Shown here piece by piece: positions 53,892 through 61,638 of a DNA stretch of 64,000 nt; the stretch's first letter is position 1, and every line of letters starts with the position of its first letter. Source of the stretch: G963668185 sp965237445 (GTDB lineage Bacteria; Chloroflexota; Dehalococcoidia; Lucifugimonadales; G963668185); assembly GCA_965237445.1 (NCBI GenBank), contig OZ250142.1:1364001-1428000 (forward strand), given 5' to 3'. Under the pieces are notes generated by a model. The model ran no database searches. It saw only the letters and a program-made list of their open reading frames with translations, and was not told where the DNA came from. The position numbers and the translations under genes were made by a program.

Positions 53892-54908
53892 TTGAAAGCG
53901 GGCATTATCAACGTTACCGGTTATCTGGGAGTCGAGCTGGCCCGCATCCTGCAGCGACACCCTGAAGTGGAGATCTCTTCCGTTACCGGGAGGAGCCACG
54001 CCGGCAGCACGCTGGACGCTGTCTTCCCGCACCTCCACGGCTTGGACCTGCCGATTACAGAAGACCTGGACGGCAGCGTGGACATCGTCTTCTCTGCCCT
54101 GCCTCACGCAGCCAGCGCGGAGCGCCTGGCCCCGCTGTTGTCGGACGGCCTGCGCGCCATCGATGTCAGCGCCGACTTCCGGCTGAACGACGTGGACGAG
54201 TACGAGCAGTGGTATGGCGGCTCTCACCCCTGCCCGCAATACTTGGAAGAGGCCGTGTACGGTCTGACCGAGCTGTACCGCGAACAGGTTGCCGAAGCCA
54301 GGCTCGTGGCCAATCCTGGGTGTTATCCCACTGCCTCGATACTTGCCCTCGCTCCCGCTCTCAGGGAGGGCATCATCGAGCCGGACATCGTGATCGACGC
54401 GAAGTCCGGCGTCTCGGGCGCAGGCAGGGGCCTGGCCTTGAAGACCCACTACTCCGAGGTAAACGAGAACCTCTCTGCATACGGCTTTGGAGGGCACCGC
54501 CACCTGCCGGAGATCGTGCAGGAGCTGGGCAAACTGGACTCCGTCCCGCAACCCCGCGTGACCTTCCTGCCGCACCTCGCGCCAATGACGCGCGGCATCT
54601 TCTCCAGTTGCTACGCTCCGCTTCGGAAGTCGGTGACGGACGAGCAACTGCGAGAGATCTATGACGACGCCTACCGTGACGAGCCCTTCGTGGACGTCGC
54701 CGCAGGCCCGCCCGGCACCAAGCACACCCTGGGTAGCAACGCCTGCATCGTCTACCCTGCGGTCGATCGCCGTGCGGACCGGCTCATAGCCATTGGCTGC
54801 ATAGACAACCTGGTCAAGGGCGGCTCGGGCCAGGCCGTTCAAAACATGAACGTCATGTTCGGACTGGACGAGACTGCCGGCTTGACCCAACGCGCCCTCT
54901 ATCCCTAG
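53892..54908 (+). CDS. argC: N-acetyl-gamma-glutamyl-phosphate reductase
   Basis: 338 residues. TTG 53892 is chosen because GGAGG lies five bases before it and the family starts KAGIINVTGYLGVELARIL. The NADP loop is in that first strand. The catalytic cysteine is in VANPGCYPTASIL, and the histidine near HLPEI. It reduces N-acetylglutamyl-5-phosphate in arginine synthesis. No other arg gene is adjacent; a HAD hydrolase follows 58 bases later. Confidence 0.94.
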   Translation: MKAGIINVTGYLGVELARILQRHPEVEISSVTGRSHAGSTLDAVFPHLHGLDLPITEDLDGSVDIVFSALPHAASAERLAPLLSDGLRAIDVSADFRLNDVDEYEQWYGGSHPCPQYLEEAVYGLTELYREQVAEARLVANPGCYPTASILALAPALREGIIEPDIVIDAKSGVSGAGRGLALKTHYSEVNENLSAYGFGGHRHLPEIVQELGKLDSVPQPRVTFLPHLAPMTRGIFSSCYAPLRKSVTDEQLREIYDDAYRDEPFVDVAAGPPGTKHTLGSNACIVYPAVDRRADRLIAIGCIDNLVKGGSGQAVQNMNVMFGLDETAGLTQRALYP

Positions 54909-54966
54909 CCGGTACTCCGGCGCCCGGTCAGATCCGAAACTGGCAGCAAAGGCACCGGAGCCGGAC

Positions 54967-55632
54967 GTGGGTAATACCGCGATCGAAGGCATGCTGTTCG
55001 ACCTGGACAACACCCTTCTGGACAGGGAATCCGTCTTTCTCAGGGTGGCTGAGAACTTCTACGACGAGTACCTCGCGAACACATCGGACATAGCTCGTGC
55101 GGAGGCGGTCGCGATGCTGGTTGACTGGGACGCCGACGGCTATGTCGCTCGCGAAGTGATGCTGGCGAAGTGGCCCAGCGCCGGCCTCGACGCGCAGTCG
55201 GTAACCGGGTGGTACCGCGCCGCGATGCATAGGCACGTTATGCCGGAGCCGGAGGTCAACAGGTTCCTCGCCTCGCTCAACGACAGGTGCGTACCGTGGG
55301 GCATCGTCACCAACGGCAGCAGGAGCCAGCGCGCCAAGTGCATGGCAGCGGGCCTCGAGCGGCTCGCCCCGTTCGTCATCGTCTCTGAAGAGGCCGGCTA
55401 CAGAAAACCCGACCCGGCCATCTTTTGTGACGCACTGGCTCGGACCGGGCTCTCAACGCCGGATCAGGTCATGTTCGTTGGCGACAACCCGCAGGCCGAC
55501 ATAGAAGGAGCAAAGCGCTTCGGTATGAGGGCGGCTTGGATCAGGCGCGGGAGACAATACCCCGCTGGACTCCAGCAACCGGATCACATCTTCGATCACG
55601 TAGTCGAAGTGCGGAAACTATCGGAAATCTAG
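54967..55632 (+). CDS. HAD-superfamily hydrolase (subfamily IA)
   Basis: A 221-residue phosphatase. Motif I MLFDLDNTLLDRES, motif II IVTNGSRSQ, motif III lysine in EAGYRKPDPAIF, motif IV FVGDNPQADIEGAKR. A helical cap (residues 20-90) lies between motifs I and II. It starts with GTG 54967 without a clear ribosome binding site and may be co-transcribed with argC. The natural substrate is unknown. Confidence 0.9.
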   Translation: MGNTAIEGMLFDLDNTLLDRESVFLRVAENFYDEYLANTSDIARAEAVAMLVDWDADGYVAREVMLAKWPSAGLDAQSVTGWYRAAMHRHVMPEPEVNRFLASLNDRCVPWGIVTNGSRSQRAKCMAAGLERLAPFVIVSEEAGYRKPDPAIFCDALARTGLSTPDQVMFVGDNPQADIEGAKRFGMRAAWIRRGRQYPAGLQQPDHIFDHVVEVRKLSEI

Positions 55633-55816
55633 CCTCGCGCTTGAAATGCTGTGCGGAGCGCCGTTTGTGCCCGACTAGGCCTTTTGCGAGCGTGCTCTGG
55701 ATCTCCTCTTGGCGCGTCACACCTTCCGGATCGGCATCTGCAGAGTTCATGATTGCCAATCCTGACTTGACGTGATAGAGACTAGTCAACCAACCGGCCT
55801 ATGAGGAAATAGCCAT

Positions 55817-55990
55817 ATGGCTGTTCAAGCCCATCACGACGTTCACGAGTGTGACGACCACGAACATCACGGCGACGAAGAGCATTCGCACGACGCACAC
55901 GAGTGCGACACGCATGAGCATCACGGCGACGAGCCGGGCCACGTGCACGACCCGCACGAGTGCGATGGCCACGAACACCACGGCCACTAA
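55817..55990 (+). CDS. Histidine-rich three-repeat mini-protein (putative metal binder)
   Basis: A 57-residue protein starting ATG 55817, with GAGGAA about eight bases upstream, ending TAA 55988-55990. Nineteen residues are histidine and three are cysteine. It consists of three repeats, each with HECD then HEHHG: Cys at residues 12, 30 and 49, HEHHG at 15-19, 33-37 and 52-56, spaced 18-19 residues. Acidic residues fill the gaps; there is only a short non-repetitive N-terminus and no signal peptide. Repeated His/Cys clusters strongly suggest binding of nickel, zinc, cobalt or copper. No known family is recognised. Confidence 0.75.
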   Translation: MAVQAHHDVHECDDHEHHGDEEHSHDAHECDTHEHHGDEPGHVHDPHECDGHEHHGH

Positions 55991-56259
55991 GAACATCGTT
56001 TAGGGATCTGCTCAGTGTCTCCCAGTTCACCCCACGAGAATCTGGAACAGATCATCACATCAGTAAACTTACGTCGGGCTTCTCCAACCTAGAGAAGCGC
56101 GATGCTTGCTTTCATTCCCCGCGACAAGGCGTATGCGTCGGCGCAGTACCTGATTCTGTAAGAGTTGCGTTGCGCCCCCGACTTCAATGCAGGGATTCGG
56201 CCCTACTGCGTTGCCAGCCCCATGGCCTGATAGCTAGAATAAGTGGGCTTGCACTAAGT

Positions 56260-56335
56260 GGCCCCATCGTCTAGCGGTCCAGGATCCCACCCTTTCAAGG
56301 TGGTGACACGGGTTCGAGTCCCGTTGGGGCCACCA
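56260..56335 (+). tRNA. tRNA-Glu (anticodon TTC)
   Basis: Acceptor GGCCCCA (56260-56266) pairs with TGGGGCC (56325-56331), followed by A and an encoded CCA. Anticodon stem CCACC/GGTGG closes the loop CTTTCAA with TTC at 56294-56296. T loop TTCGAGT is closed by CGGG/CCCG. A normal 76-nt cloverleaf. Confidence 0.97.
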
Positions 56336-56361
56336 TCCATTTGGTAGTCGGGCGGGGTCGC

Positions 56362-56583
56362 TTAGCCGCCTCCCACCGCGCGGACTACTTCGATGCTGTC
56401 GCCATCGCTGAGTTGCATCGACGCGAGCTCGTCCCTGCGCTTGACCTCGCCGTTGAGTGCCACCGCGATGTGACGCGCCTCCCCGACCCCCAGCGCTTCC
56501 AGCACGTTGAGCAAGGATGCGTCTAACGCAAACTCACGCTCGCGACCGTTCAGCTTGACTCGTATCTTTGCTGAGGCTGTCAT
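56362..56583 (-). CDS. thiS: Sulfur carrier protein ThiS
   Basis: A 73-residue ubiquitin-like protein ending in Gly-Gly (RAVGGG), with VALNGEVKRRDE in the middle. Its C-terminal glycine is adenylated and loaded with sulfur for thiazole synthesis by ThiG. The ATG overlaps the thiE stop (ATGA at 56580-56583). The sequence ends GGG, so one glycine follows the usual GG. It is the last gene of the thiG-thiE-thiS operon. Confidence 0.92.
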   Translation of the reverse strand: MTASAKIRVKLNGREREFALDASLLNVLEALGVGEARHIAVALNGEVKRRDELASMQLSDGDSIEVVRAVGGG

Positions 56584-57236
56584 TCTTGGTTAGTCCCCAC
56601 TTTTGTCGGTCCCGCCTTCACGGCGCTGTTAAGTCGGGCTGCGGCCGCCCTCGGGTCAGCACTGTCCATCACTGCGCCTATCACAGCCACGCCGGAAGCT
56701 CCGGCCCGCATGACCTCACCTGCGTTGCAGGCCGTCACGCCCCCAATCGCTATGATCGGGATCGAGACCCTGTCCGATGCCTCCCGGACCAGATCCTCGC
56801 CCCCGTAAGGGCCCTCGGGGTGAGAGGCGGTCGGATAGATCGTTCCCAGAATCAGGAGGTCTGCTCCGGCCTCCTCTGCCTCTTTCGCGCCGGCAACGCT
56901 GTGAACCGACCGCCCAATGAGAAGGCGGCTGCCGGCCAGCTCCCTTGCGCGCCGCGTCGGCAATCCTCGCTCGCCGATCTGTACACCGTGAGCTCCACAG
57001 GCTAGCGCCACATCCACTCGGTCGTTGACGAACAGGAGGGCGCGGTCAGCGGTTACCCGGACCAGTTCAATACCCATATCGTAGAGGTCGGATGCGGGCA
57101 TGTCCTTCTCCCTCAACTGGACCATGTTCACGCCCCCTCTTACCGCCTCTTCGACCGTCTGAACCAACCCCCGCTGCGCGCTCGCCTCGTGTCGTGTCAC
57201 AAGGCAGAGGGCCGGGAGCGGAATCACGCTGGTCAA
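56580..57236 (-). CDS. thiE: Thiamine phosphate synthase
   Basis: A 218-residue TIM barrel that joins HMP pyrophosphate to thiazole phosphate. Motifs: MVQLREKDMPASDL, FVNDRVDVALACGAHGVQIG, GRSVHS, LGTIYPTASHPEGP, and PIIAIGGVTACNAGEVMRAGASGVAVI. The HLG of many enzymes is replaced by QIG. It begins 18 bases after thiG ends and overlaps thiS. Confidence 0.94.
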   Translation of the reverse strand: MTSVIPLPALCLVTRHEASAQRGLVQTVEEAVRGGVNMVQLREKDMPASDLYDMGIELVRVTADRALLFVNDRVDVALACGAHGVQIGERGLPTRRARELAGSRLLIGRSVHSVAGAKEAEEAGADLLILGTIYPTASHPEGPYGGEDLVREASDRVSIPIIAIGGVTACNAGEVMRAGASGVAVIGAVMDSADPRAAAARLNSAVKAGPTKVGTNQE

Positions 57237-57254
57237 CGAGGCGTAAGCGTAGGC

Positions 57255-58043
57255 CTAGCTCGATGTCGCTGCGGTGGCGACGCCCGCAGTTGGGCTGCTC
57301 GGCGTACCCGTGTCTTTCCTCTCGATCCGGCCTGCAACGTACGCCTTGCGCCCGGCCTCCGTGCCGAGCTTGAATGCCTCGCCCATGAGCCCGGGGTCCT
57401 CCGCCTGGGCGATCGCTGTGTTCACCAGCACCGCGTCCGCCCCTGCCTCCATTGCCGCGGACGCCTCGGACGGGACCGCCAGCCCGGCGTCCACGACCAC
57501 CGGCACATCGGACTGCTCGATGATGAGGCGCACTTCCTCGATCGTCAGGATGCCTTGGCCGGAGCCGATCGGCGAGCCGAGCGGCATGACCGTTGCGCAG
57601 CCTATGTCTTCCAGCATGCGAGCGAGAACCGGGTCAGCGTGAATGTACGGAAGCACAACAAATCCCTCGTCCAAGAGTTGGACTGCCGCCTGGTACGTGC
57701 CCACAGGATCGGGCAAAAGGTACTCGGTGTAAGGGATCACCTCCAACTTGATCCAGTTGGAGCCGGTAACTTCTCTGGCGAGTCTCGCCGTAAACACCGC
57801 CTCGTCTGCAGTCTTGCAGCCTGCAGTATTGGGCAGGATCGTGTACCGGTCCCAGTCGAAGTAGTCCAGGATGTTCTTCTCGTTCGGGTTGTCCAGGTCC
57901 AGTCGGCGTATGGCCACTGTGATGATCTCAGTCTCGGACGCGGTCACGGACTCGACCATCTCCTCCATGGAGCGGTGGCGTCCCGTGCCTACCATGAGCC
58001 TTGAACTGAACTTGCGGCCGGCGATTTCTAGGCGGTCTTCCAT
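57255..58043 (-). CDS. thiG: Thiazole synthase
   Basis: A 262-residue barrel that builds the thiazole ring from deoxyxylulose phosphate, ThiS-thiocarboxylate and a dehydroglycine source. The Schiff-base lysine is in NWIKLEVIPYTEYLLPD. Also RLMVGTG near the start, GSPIGSGQGI and VDAGLAVPSEASAAMEAGADAVLVNTAI. First gene behind the TPP riboswitch; no thiH or thiO is adjacent. One of the DAO-type oxidases in the window could in principle supply iminoacetate (ThiO role), which is speculation. Confidence 0.95.
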   Translation of the reverse strand: MEDRLEIAGRKFSSRLMVGTGRHRSMEEMVESVTASETEIITVAIRRLDLDNPNEKNILDYFDWDRYTILPNTAGCKTADEAVFTARLAREVTGSNWIKLEVIPYTEYLLPDPVGTYQAAVQLLDEGFVVLPYIHADPVLARMLEDIGCATVMPLGSPIGSGQGILTIEEVRLIIEQSDVPVVVDAGLAVPSEASAAMEAGADAVLVNTAIAQAEDPGLMGEAFKLGTEAGRKAYVAGRIERKDTGTPSSPTAGVATAATSS

Positions 58044-58154
58044 TGCATAGACTCCCTACGGTCGATCAATCGGGATGCCTGAGAAGTGGGCCGGATGCGC
58101 AAAGCCGCCAGCGCAATGCCGACGGCAGAAGTAAAGACACTTACTCTATCGGAT

Positions 58155-58239
58155 CCCTACGCTGGCATTACCCAGGTCAGGTGCGGCGGTCGTCCCGATC
58201 TCCCGGAACCTCTCAGCCTGGATTCCCCAAGCTCCCGTC
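58155..58239 (-). promoter_or_regulatory. TPP riboswitch (THI element)
   Basis: On the minus strand the segment begins GGGAGCTTGGGG, contains GGCTGAGAGG and ends CCTGACCTGGGTAATGCCAGC then GTAGGGA, the universally conserved TPP-aptamer core. It lies about 110 bases upstream of thiG. A small AGTAA/TTACT hairpin follows before the start codon, so control may be by translation; no strong terminator is visible. It should shut off thiG-thiE-thiS when thiamine pyrophosphate is abundant. Confidence 0.93.
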
Positions 58240-58375
58240 TCACGATCTTCAGTTGTTATGCTCCAGCATATCTACACCGCCGCGCTGGGTCAACTTTCGA
58301 CGAGTGGAACCAATACCGGCCCGCCGCCGTCCTAGTAGTAGAATGCATTCCTGCACGAGATGATCGGAGGCTGCG

Positions 58376-59992
58376 ATGTCCCCACATAGACTGACAATAC
58401 TTGTAGCGGCGATAGTGTGGCTGGGTTTGGCAGGCATGGCTTGCGGGGGGGCCGACGAGTCAAGTTCCTTCGAGAGCACCTCAGACAGGACTACTGCCGA
58501 ATCTGCCATGGACATGGACATGGACATGGCCAGCGATGGCATGGATATGGAAGAGATGGAAATGGATATGATGATGGCGGAGGAGGAGGCAGCCTTTGAG
58601 GCGTCTGCCAAGGCGGCCGTTGAGTCAGCGATTGACGATTCAGCCGTCTCCACTCTTTCATCTTCGGGTCCAGTCGCCCGGCCGGTATCTCAGCAGCGCA
58701 TGATAGTTCGGTCGGCCGAGGTGGGAATCCAGGTGGAAGACGTTGAGGGGAGTCTCTCTCGCATCGGCACATTGGCTTCCGACCTTGGTGGATGGGTGGT
58801 TTCATCCGAGGAGTCCTTGACCTACACGGGATTCATCTCGGTTCGCGTTCCGGCGGAGAAGCTGGACTCGGCCATCTCCACGCTGAGGTCGATAGCTGAG
58901 AAGGTGGAGCACGTCTCGGTGTCCAGCCGCGACGTTACGGATGAGTATGTGGACAACCGCGCGCGGCTCACCAACCTCCAGTCGACTGCGGAAGCACTGC
59001 GAGCGTTGCTTGAGCAAGCCGGAAACGTGGAAGACGCGCTGAAGGTTCACGAAACGCTAACCGGGATCCAGTCGGACATCGAGCGCCTGCAGGGCCGTTT
59101 GAAGCTTTTGGAGGAGACAGCCGCATTCTCGCTGCTGAACGTCTCGGTTTCTCAAACGCCTGGAGAGCTGACCTTGAACGCCGGCCCCGATGTCACTTCC
59201 AGCGTTGGCCAGGTGGTCAGGTTCAGGGCCACGTTTACTCAGCCCGAAGGCTTGGACAATTATTCGTACACGTGGGACTTTGGTGACGGTTCGCCCCGGG
59301 TTGGCAACACAATTACTGCTCCAACTGCCGATGAAGACACCCGCGTTACCGCCACGATTACGCATGTCTACAGGGACGATGTCGACTCCCCGTACATCGC
59401 CAGCATCGAACTGACCTCGTGGGGAGAGGCCGGTCTGTTCGAGGGCTCAGACACGATCACTGTCACCGTCACCCGCCTGCCGAGCGTCGAGGTATTCGCA
59501 GAGGGCTCCCTCACCGCCGAGGAAGGCGAAGAAGTGGAGCTGACTGCCACGTTCACGAGGCCTCCGTCACTCACAAACCTGAGATACAGGTGGGAGTTCG
59601 GCGACGGCTCGCCACTGACCGAAGGGGCTGTTGAAGACGACGCCACGCAGATCTCGGCAACTCATGAGTACGAGCACTACAGACCGCAACCGTACCCGGC
59701 GCGCGTCACTCTTTTAGCCGACAGCCCAGCCGGAGACGTGGAATCGACTGCTTACGTGGACGTATTCATTCTCGAAGCGGAAGGCTTGGTGGTCTTCGGA
59801 TGGAGCGCGGGAGAGCAGGGAGAGAACGCGGTCCGGGCCTTGATCGCCATTGGACAGGTTCTGCTCACCATTCTCATTTGGGCCGCTGTCCTGAGTCCGT
59901 TGTGGATCGTCGCTGGAGGCATCTACGTTGTCGTATCCCGCCGCAGGCGGAGAACGGCGGCTTCACAACCGGACGTCTCAGAAGAGGCGTAG
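58376..59992 (+). CDS. DUF4349 lipoprotein with methionine-rich tract, two PKD domains and C-terminal membrane helix
   Basis: 538 residues. A signal sequence with lipobox-like Cys23 is followed by a segment (45-67) in which 11 of 23 residues are Met, alternating with Asp or Glu. The DUF4349 domain (about 107-262) includes a coiled-coil stretch. Two PKD-like domains follow (about 268-365 and 372-470), each with a W-[DE]-FGDGSP motif. A hydrophobic helix at about 490-520 and an Arg-rich tail end the protein. DUF4349 proteins are usually about 300 residues without PKD. It is probably membrane-bound, facing outward. GGAGG precedes ATG. Confidence 0.83.
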   Translation: MSPHRLTILVAAIVWLGLAGMACGGADESSSFESTSDRTTAESAMDMDMDMASDGMDMEEMEMDMMMAEEEAAFEASAKAAVESAIDDSAVSTLSSSGPVARPVSQQRMIVRSAEVGIQVEDVEGSLSRIGTLASDLGGWVVSSEESLTYTGFISVRVPAEKLDSAISTLRSIAEKVEHVSVSSRDVTDEYVDNRARLTNLQSTAEALRALLEQAGNVEDALKVHETLTGIQSDIERLQGRLKLLEETAAFSLLNVSVSQTPGELTLNAGPDVTSSVGQVVRFRATFTQPEGLDNYSYTWDFGDGSPRVGNTITAPTADEDTRVTATITHVYRDDVDSPYIASIELTSWGEAGLFEGSDTITVTVTRLPSVEVFAEGSLTAEEGEEVELTATFTRPPSLTNLRYRWEFGDGSPLTEGAVEDDATQISATHEYEHYRPQPYPARVTLLADSPAGDVESTAYVDVFILEAEGLVVFGWSAGEQGENAVRALIAIGQVLLTILIWAAVLSPLWIVAGGIYVVVSRRRRRTAASQPDVSEEA

Positions 59993-60045
59993 TTGGATGT
60001 CGCGGTTCGTGCGAGGCCAAGGTGCGAAGGACCCAGGCGGGAGGT

Positions 60046-60051
60046 TAGCAT
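60046..60051 (+). promoter_or_regulatory. -10 element for a leaderless Nudix transcript
   Basis: TAGCAT with exactly six bases to the ATG at 60058. A GGGAGG lies upstream of the -10, so it could also be read as a distant ribosome binding site. The same geometry occurs at 10204. Confidence 0.35.
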
Positions 60052-60057
60052 TGGAGC

Positions 60058-60555
60058 ATGTCAACGGTTCGCCATTTCACCGCATCCGGTTACGTAATTC
60101 GTGACGACTGCGTGCTGCTGCATTGGCACCCAAAAGTTCAGGGCTGGCTCCCGCCGGGAGGCCACATCGAGGCTAACGAGGACCCGGTGCAGGCAGTGAT
60201 TCGCGAAATTGAGGAAGAGACCGGCATCACCGCCGAGGTTCTGCCGACCGGAGTAGTGCTGGACCTTGAGTATCCCGTCCAGGTCCAGCCTCCTTTCACG
60301 ATCTTGGTGGAGGACATCGACGATCCCATTGAGGGACACCACCAGCACATAGACATGATCTATCTCTGCCGCCCAACAGACGGCGCTGGCGCCATTAATG
60401 ATGGCTGGCTTTGGGCTAGCCGGTCGGCCCTGGCAGAGGGCCGGCCGCTTGAGTCGCCCGGCGCCCCGTGCGTGCCGCCCCCGAAGGATGTGAGCCTGCT
60501 GGCTATTGCGGCGTTAGACGCGGCCGTGCCGTGGCTGCCCCCGGGGATCGGCTGA
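60058..60555 (+). CDS. Nudix hydrolase
   Basis: A 165-residue Nudix enzyme. The box begins GGHIEANEDPVQAVIREIEEETGI, with all conserved Glu/Arg residues. N-terminal ASGYVIRDDCVLLHWHPKV and a later QHIDMIYLC suggest a MutT/ADP-ribose group member with a hydrophobic acceptor pocket. The following kinase-like gene starts 25 bases later and may be co-transcribed. Confidence 0.9.
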   Translation: MSTVRHFTASGYVIRDDCVLLHWHPKVQGWLPPGGHIEANEDPVQAVIREIEEETGITAEVLPTGVVLDLEYPVQVQPPFTILVEDIDDPIEGHHQHIDMIYLCRPTDGAGAINDGWLWASRSALAEGRPLESPGAPCVPPPKDVSLLAIAALDAAVPWLPPGIG

Positions 60556-60580
60556 AATCGAGCTCGCACCTTTAGTTTCG

Positions 60581-61204
60581 ATGTCCGCTGAGCAGGAAAC
60601 AATCCCGGTCGAGTTTGGTCCGGAGCCCCGAATTGTTGTGGTCGGCACAACGGGCTCAGGCAAGACCACTGTGGGAAGACGCATCGCGGAAGTCATGGAT
60701 GTCCCTTTCGTGGAGATGGACGCTCTCAACTGGGGCCCTAACTGGACCGAGCGGCCGCTTGAAGTGTTCAGGGAGGAACTGCAAGAGGCTATTGGCTGCC
60801 CCTCATGGGTACTTGACGGAAACTACGGCAAGGTTCGAGATGTCTATTTGCCGAGAGCTAACACCATAGTCTGGCTCGACTATCCATTTCTCACCAACCT
60901 GTGGCAGCTTCTTGCAAGGACGCTCAGGCGAGGAATCAAGTCCGAAGTCTTGTGGAACGGCAATGTGGATCGGCTCGCGACCCACCTGTTTACTAGGGAC
61001 TCGCTGATACTCTGGTTCTTGAAATCGTACTGGAGGCGCAGGAAGACATATCCGGCCCTGTTCGGTGGGCCGGATGCCCGTCACTTGAAGTTGGTGAGGC
61101 TCACAGGGCGGGGCAAGACGGAAGCCTGGCTGCTCAGGCTCAAGGCCGCAGTCGAACAGCGTAGGAAGCCTTCCGACCTTGACCGTCCTAAAACCCTATG
61201 CTAG
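60581..61204 (+). CDS. P-loop NTPase, adenylate-kinase-like (FlaR/topology-modulation type)
   Basis: A 207-residue protein with Walker A VVGTTGSGKTTVGRRIA, then FVEMDALNWGPNW, WVLDGNYGKVRD and VWLDYPFLTNLWQLLART. These blocks define the small kinase-like family annotated as FlaR or DNA topology modulation protein; the phosphate acceptor is unknown. The C-terminal part is basic. It is followed by the T-box leader of leuS. Confidence 0.85.
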   Translation: MSAEQETIPVEFGPEPRIVVVGTTGSGKTTVGRRIAEVMDVPFVEMDALNWGPNWTERPLEVFREELQEAIGCPSWVLDGNYGKVRDVYLPRANTIVWLDYPFLTNLWQLLARTLRRGIKSEVLWNGNVDRLATHLFTRDSLILWFLKSYWRRRKTYPALFGGPDARHLKLVRLTGRGKTEAWLLRLKAAVEQRRKPSDLDRPKTLC

Positions 61205-61214
61205 CGTCTTCTTG

Positions 61215-61606
61215 TATATCTCAAGTACGCGTTGAAGGGGAGTAGTAGCGGACTGCCTTCCACAGAGAGCCGGTAATCTCGGCCTGTAGTCGATGGTTTT
61301 GGATAGCAGAGACTCAGGCTGTGAGGTGCGACACCGGCGTTCGGCACACCGTGAACTCGCCCCGGAGCGTCCCTCCTGAACAAGGCCGGCCAGCCGGCTA
61401 GTAGGGCTGGGCGGTGGCCCCGTTACAACCTGCAAGCGCCCCCGGACCGACGGGTCAAGCCCCTAGTGGTTACATGGTCGGGTGGGGGAACGAGGGTGGT
61501 ACCGCGGGTACTCACTTAGTTCGCGAGATCGGCGCATCAGCGGTGGCCGTCTCGTGAACGCGCCGCAAAGTTGCGGCAGACCCGTCCCTTTGGGGACGGG
61601 TTTTTT
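61215..61606 (+). promoter_or_regulatory. T-box leader controlling leuS
   Basis: The T-box core AGGGTGGTACCGCGG lies at 61493-61507, and an intrinsic terminator lies at 61579-61606. About 280 bases upstream a stem I region with AGAGAGCCGG (about 61264-61273) and complex pairing is present. A candidate specifier CTC (Leu) is at 61356-61358, but its loop has not been proven. Uncharged tRNA-Leu should stabilise the antiterminator and allow leuS transcription. The whole 61205-61638 gap is this leader. Confidence 0.9.
61579..61606 (+). terminator. Intrinsic terminator of the T-box leader
   Basis: ACCCGTCCC-TTTG-GGGACGGGT followed by six T residues, directly after the T-box core and 33 bases before leuS. 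It is the conditional terminator. Confidence 0.93.
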
Positions 61607-61638
61607 GTTGGCATCGGACATTCTGGAAGGAACGATAG

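Noticed and set aside
53664..55013. 449-codon open frame on the minus strand covering argC
   Set aside because: It is antisense to a clear argC with catalytic motifs and has a biased, featureless composition; a product of high G+C.
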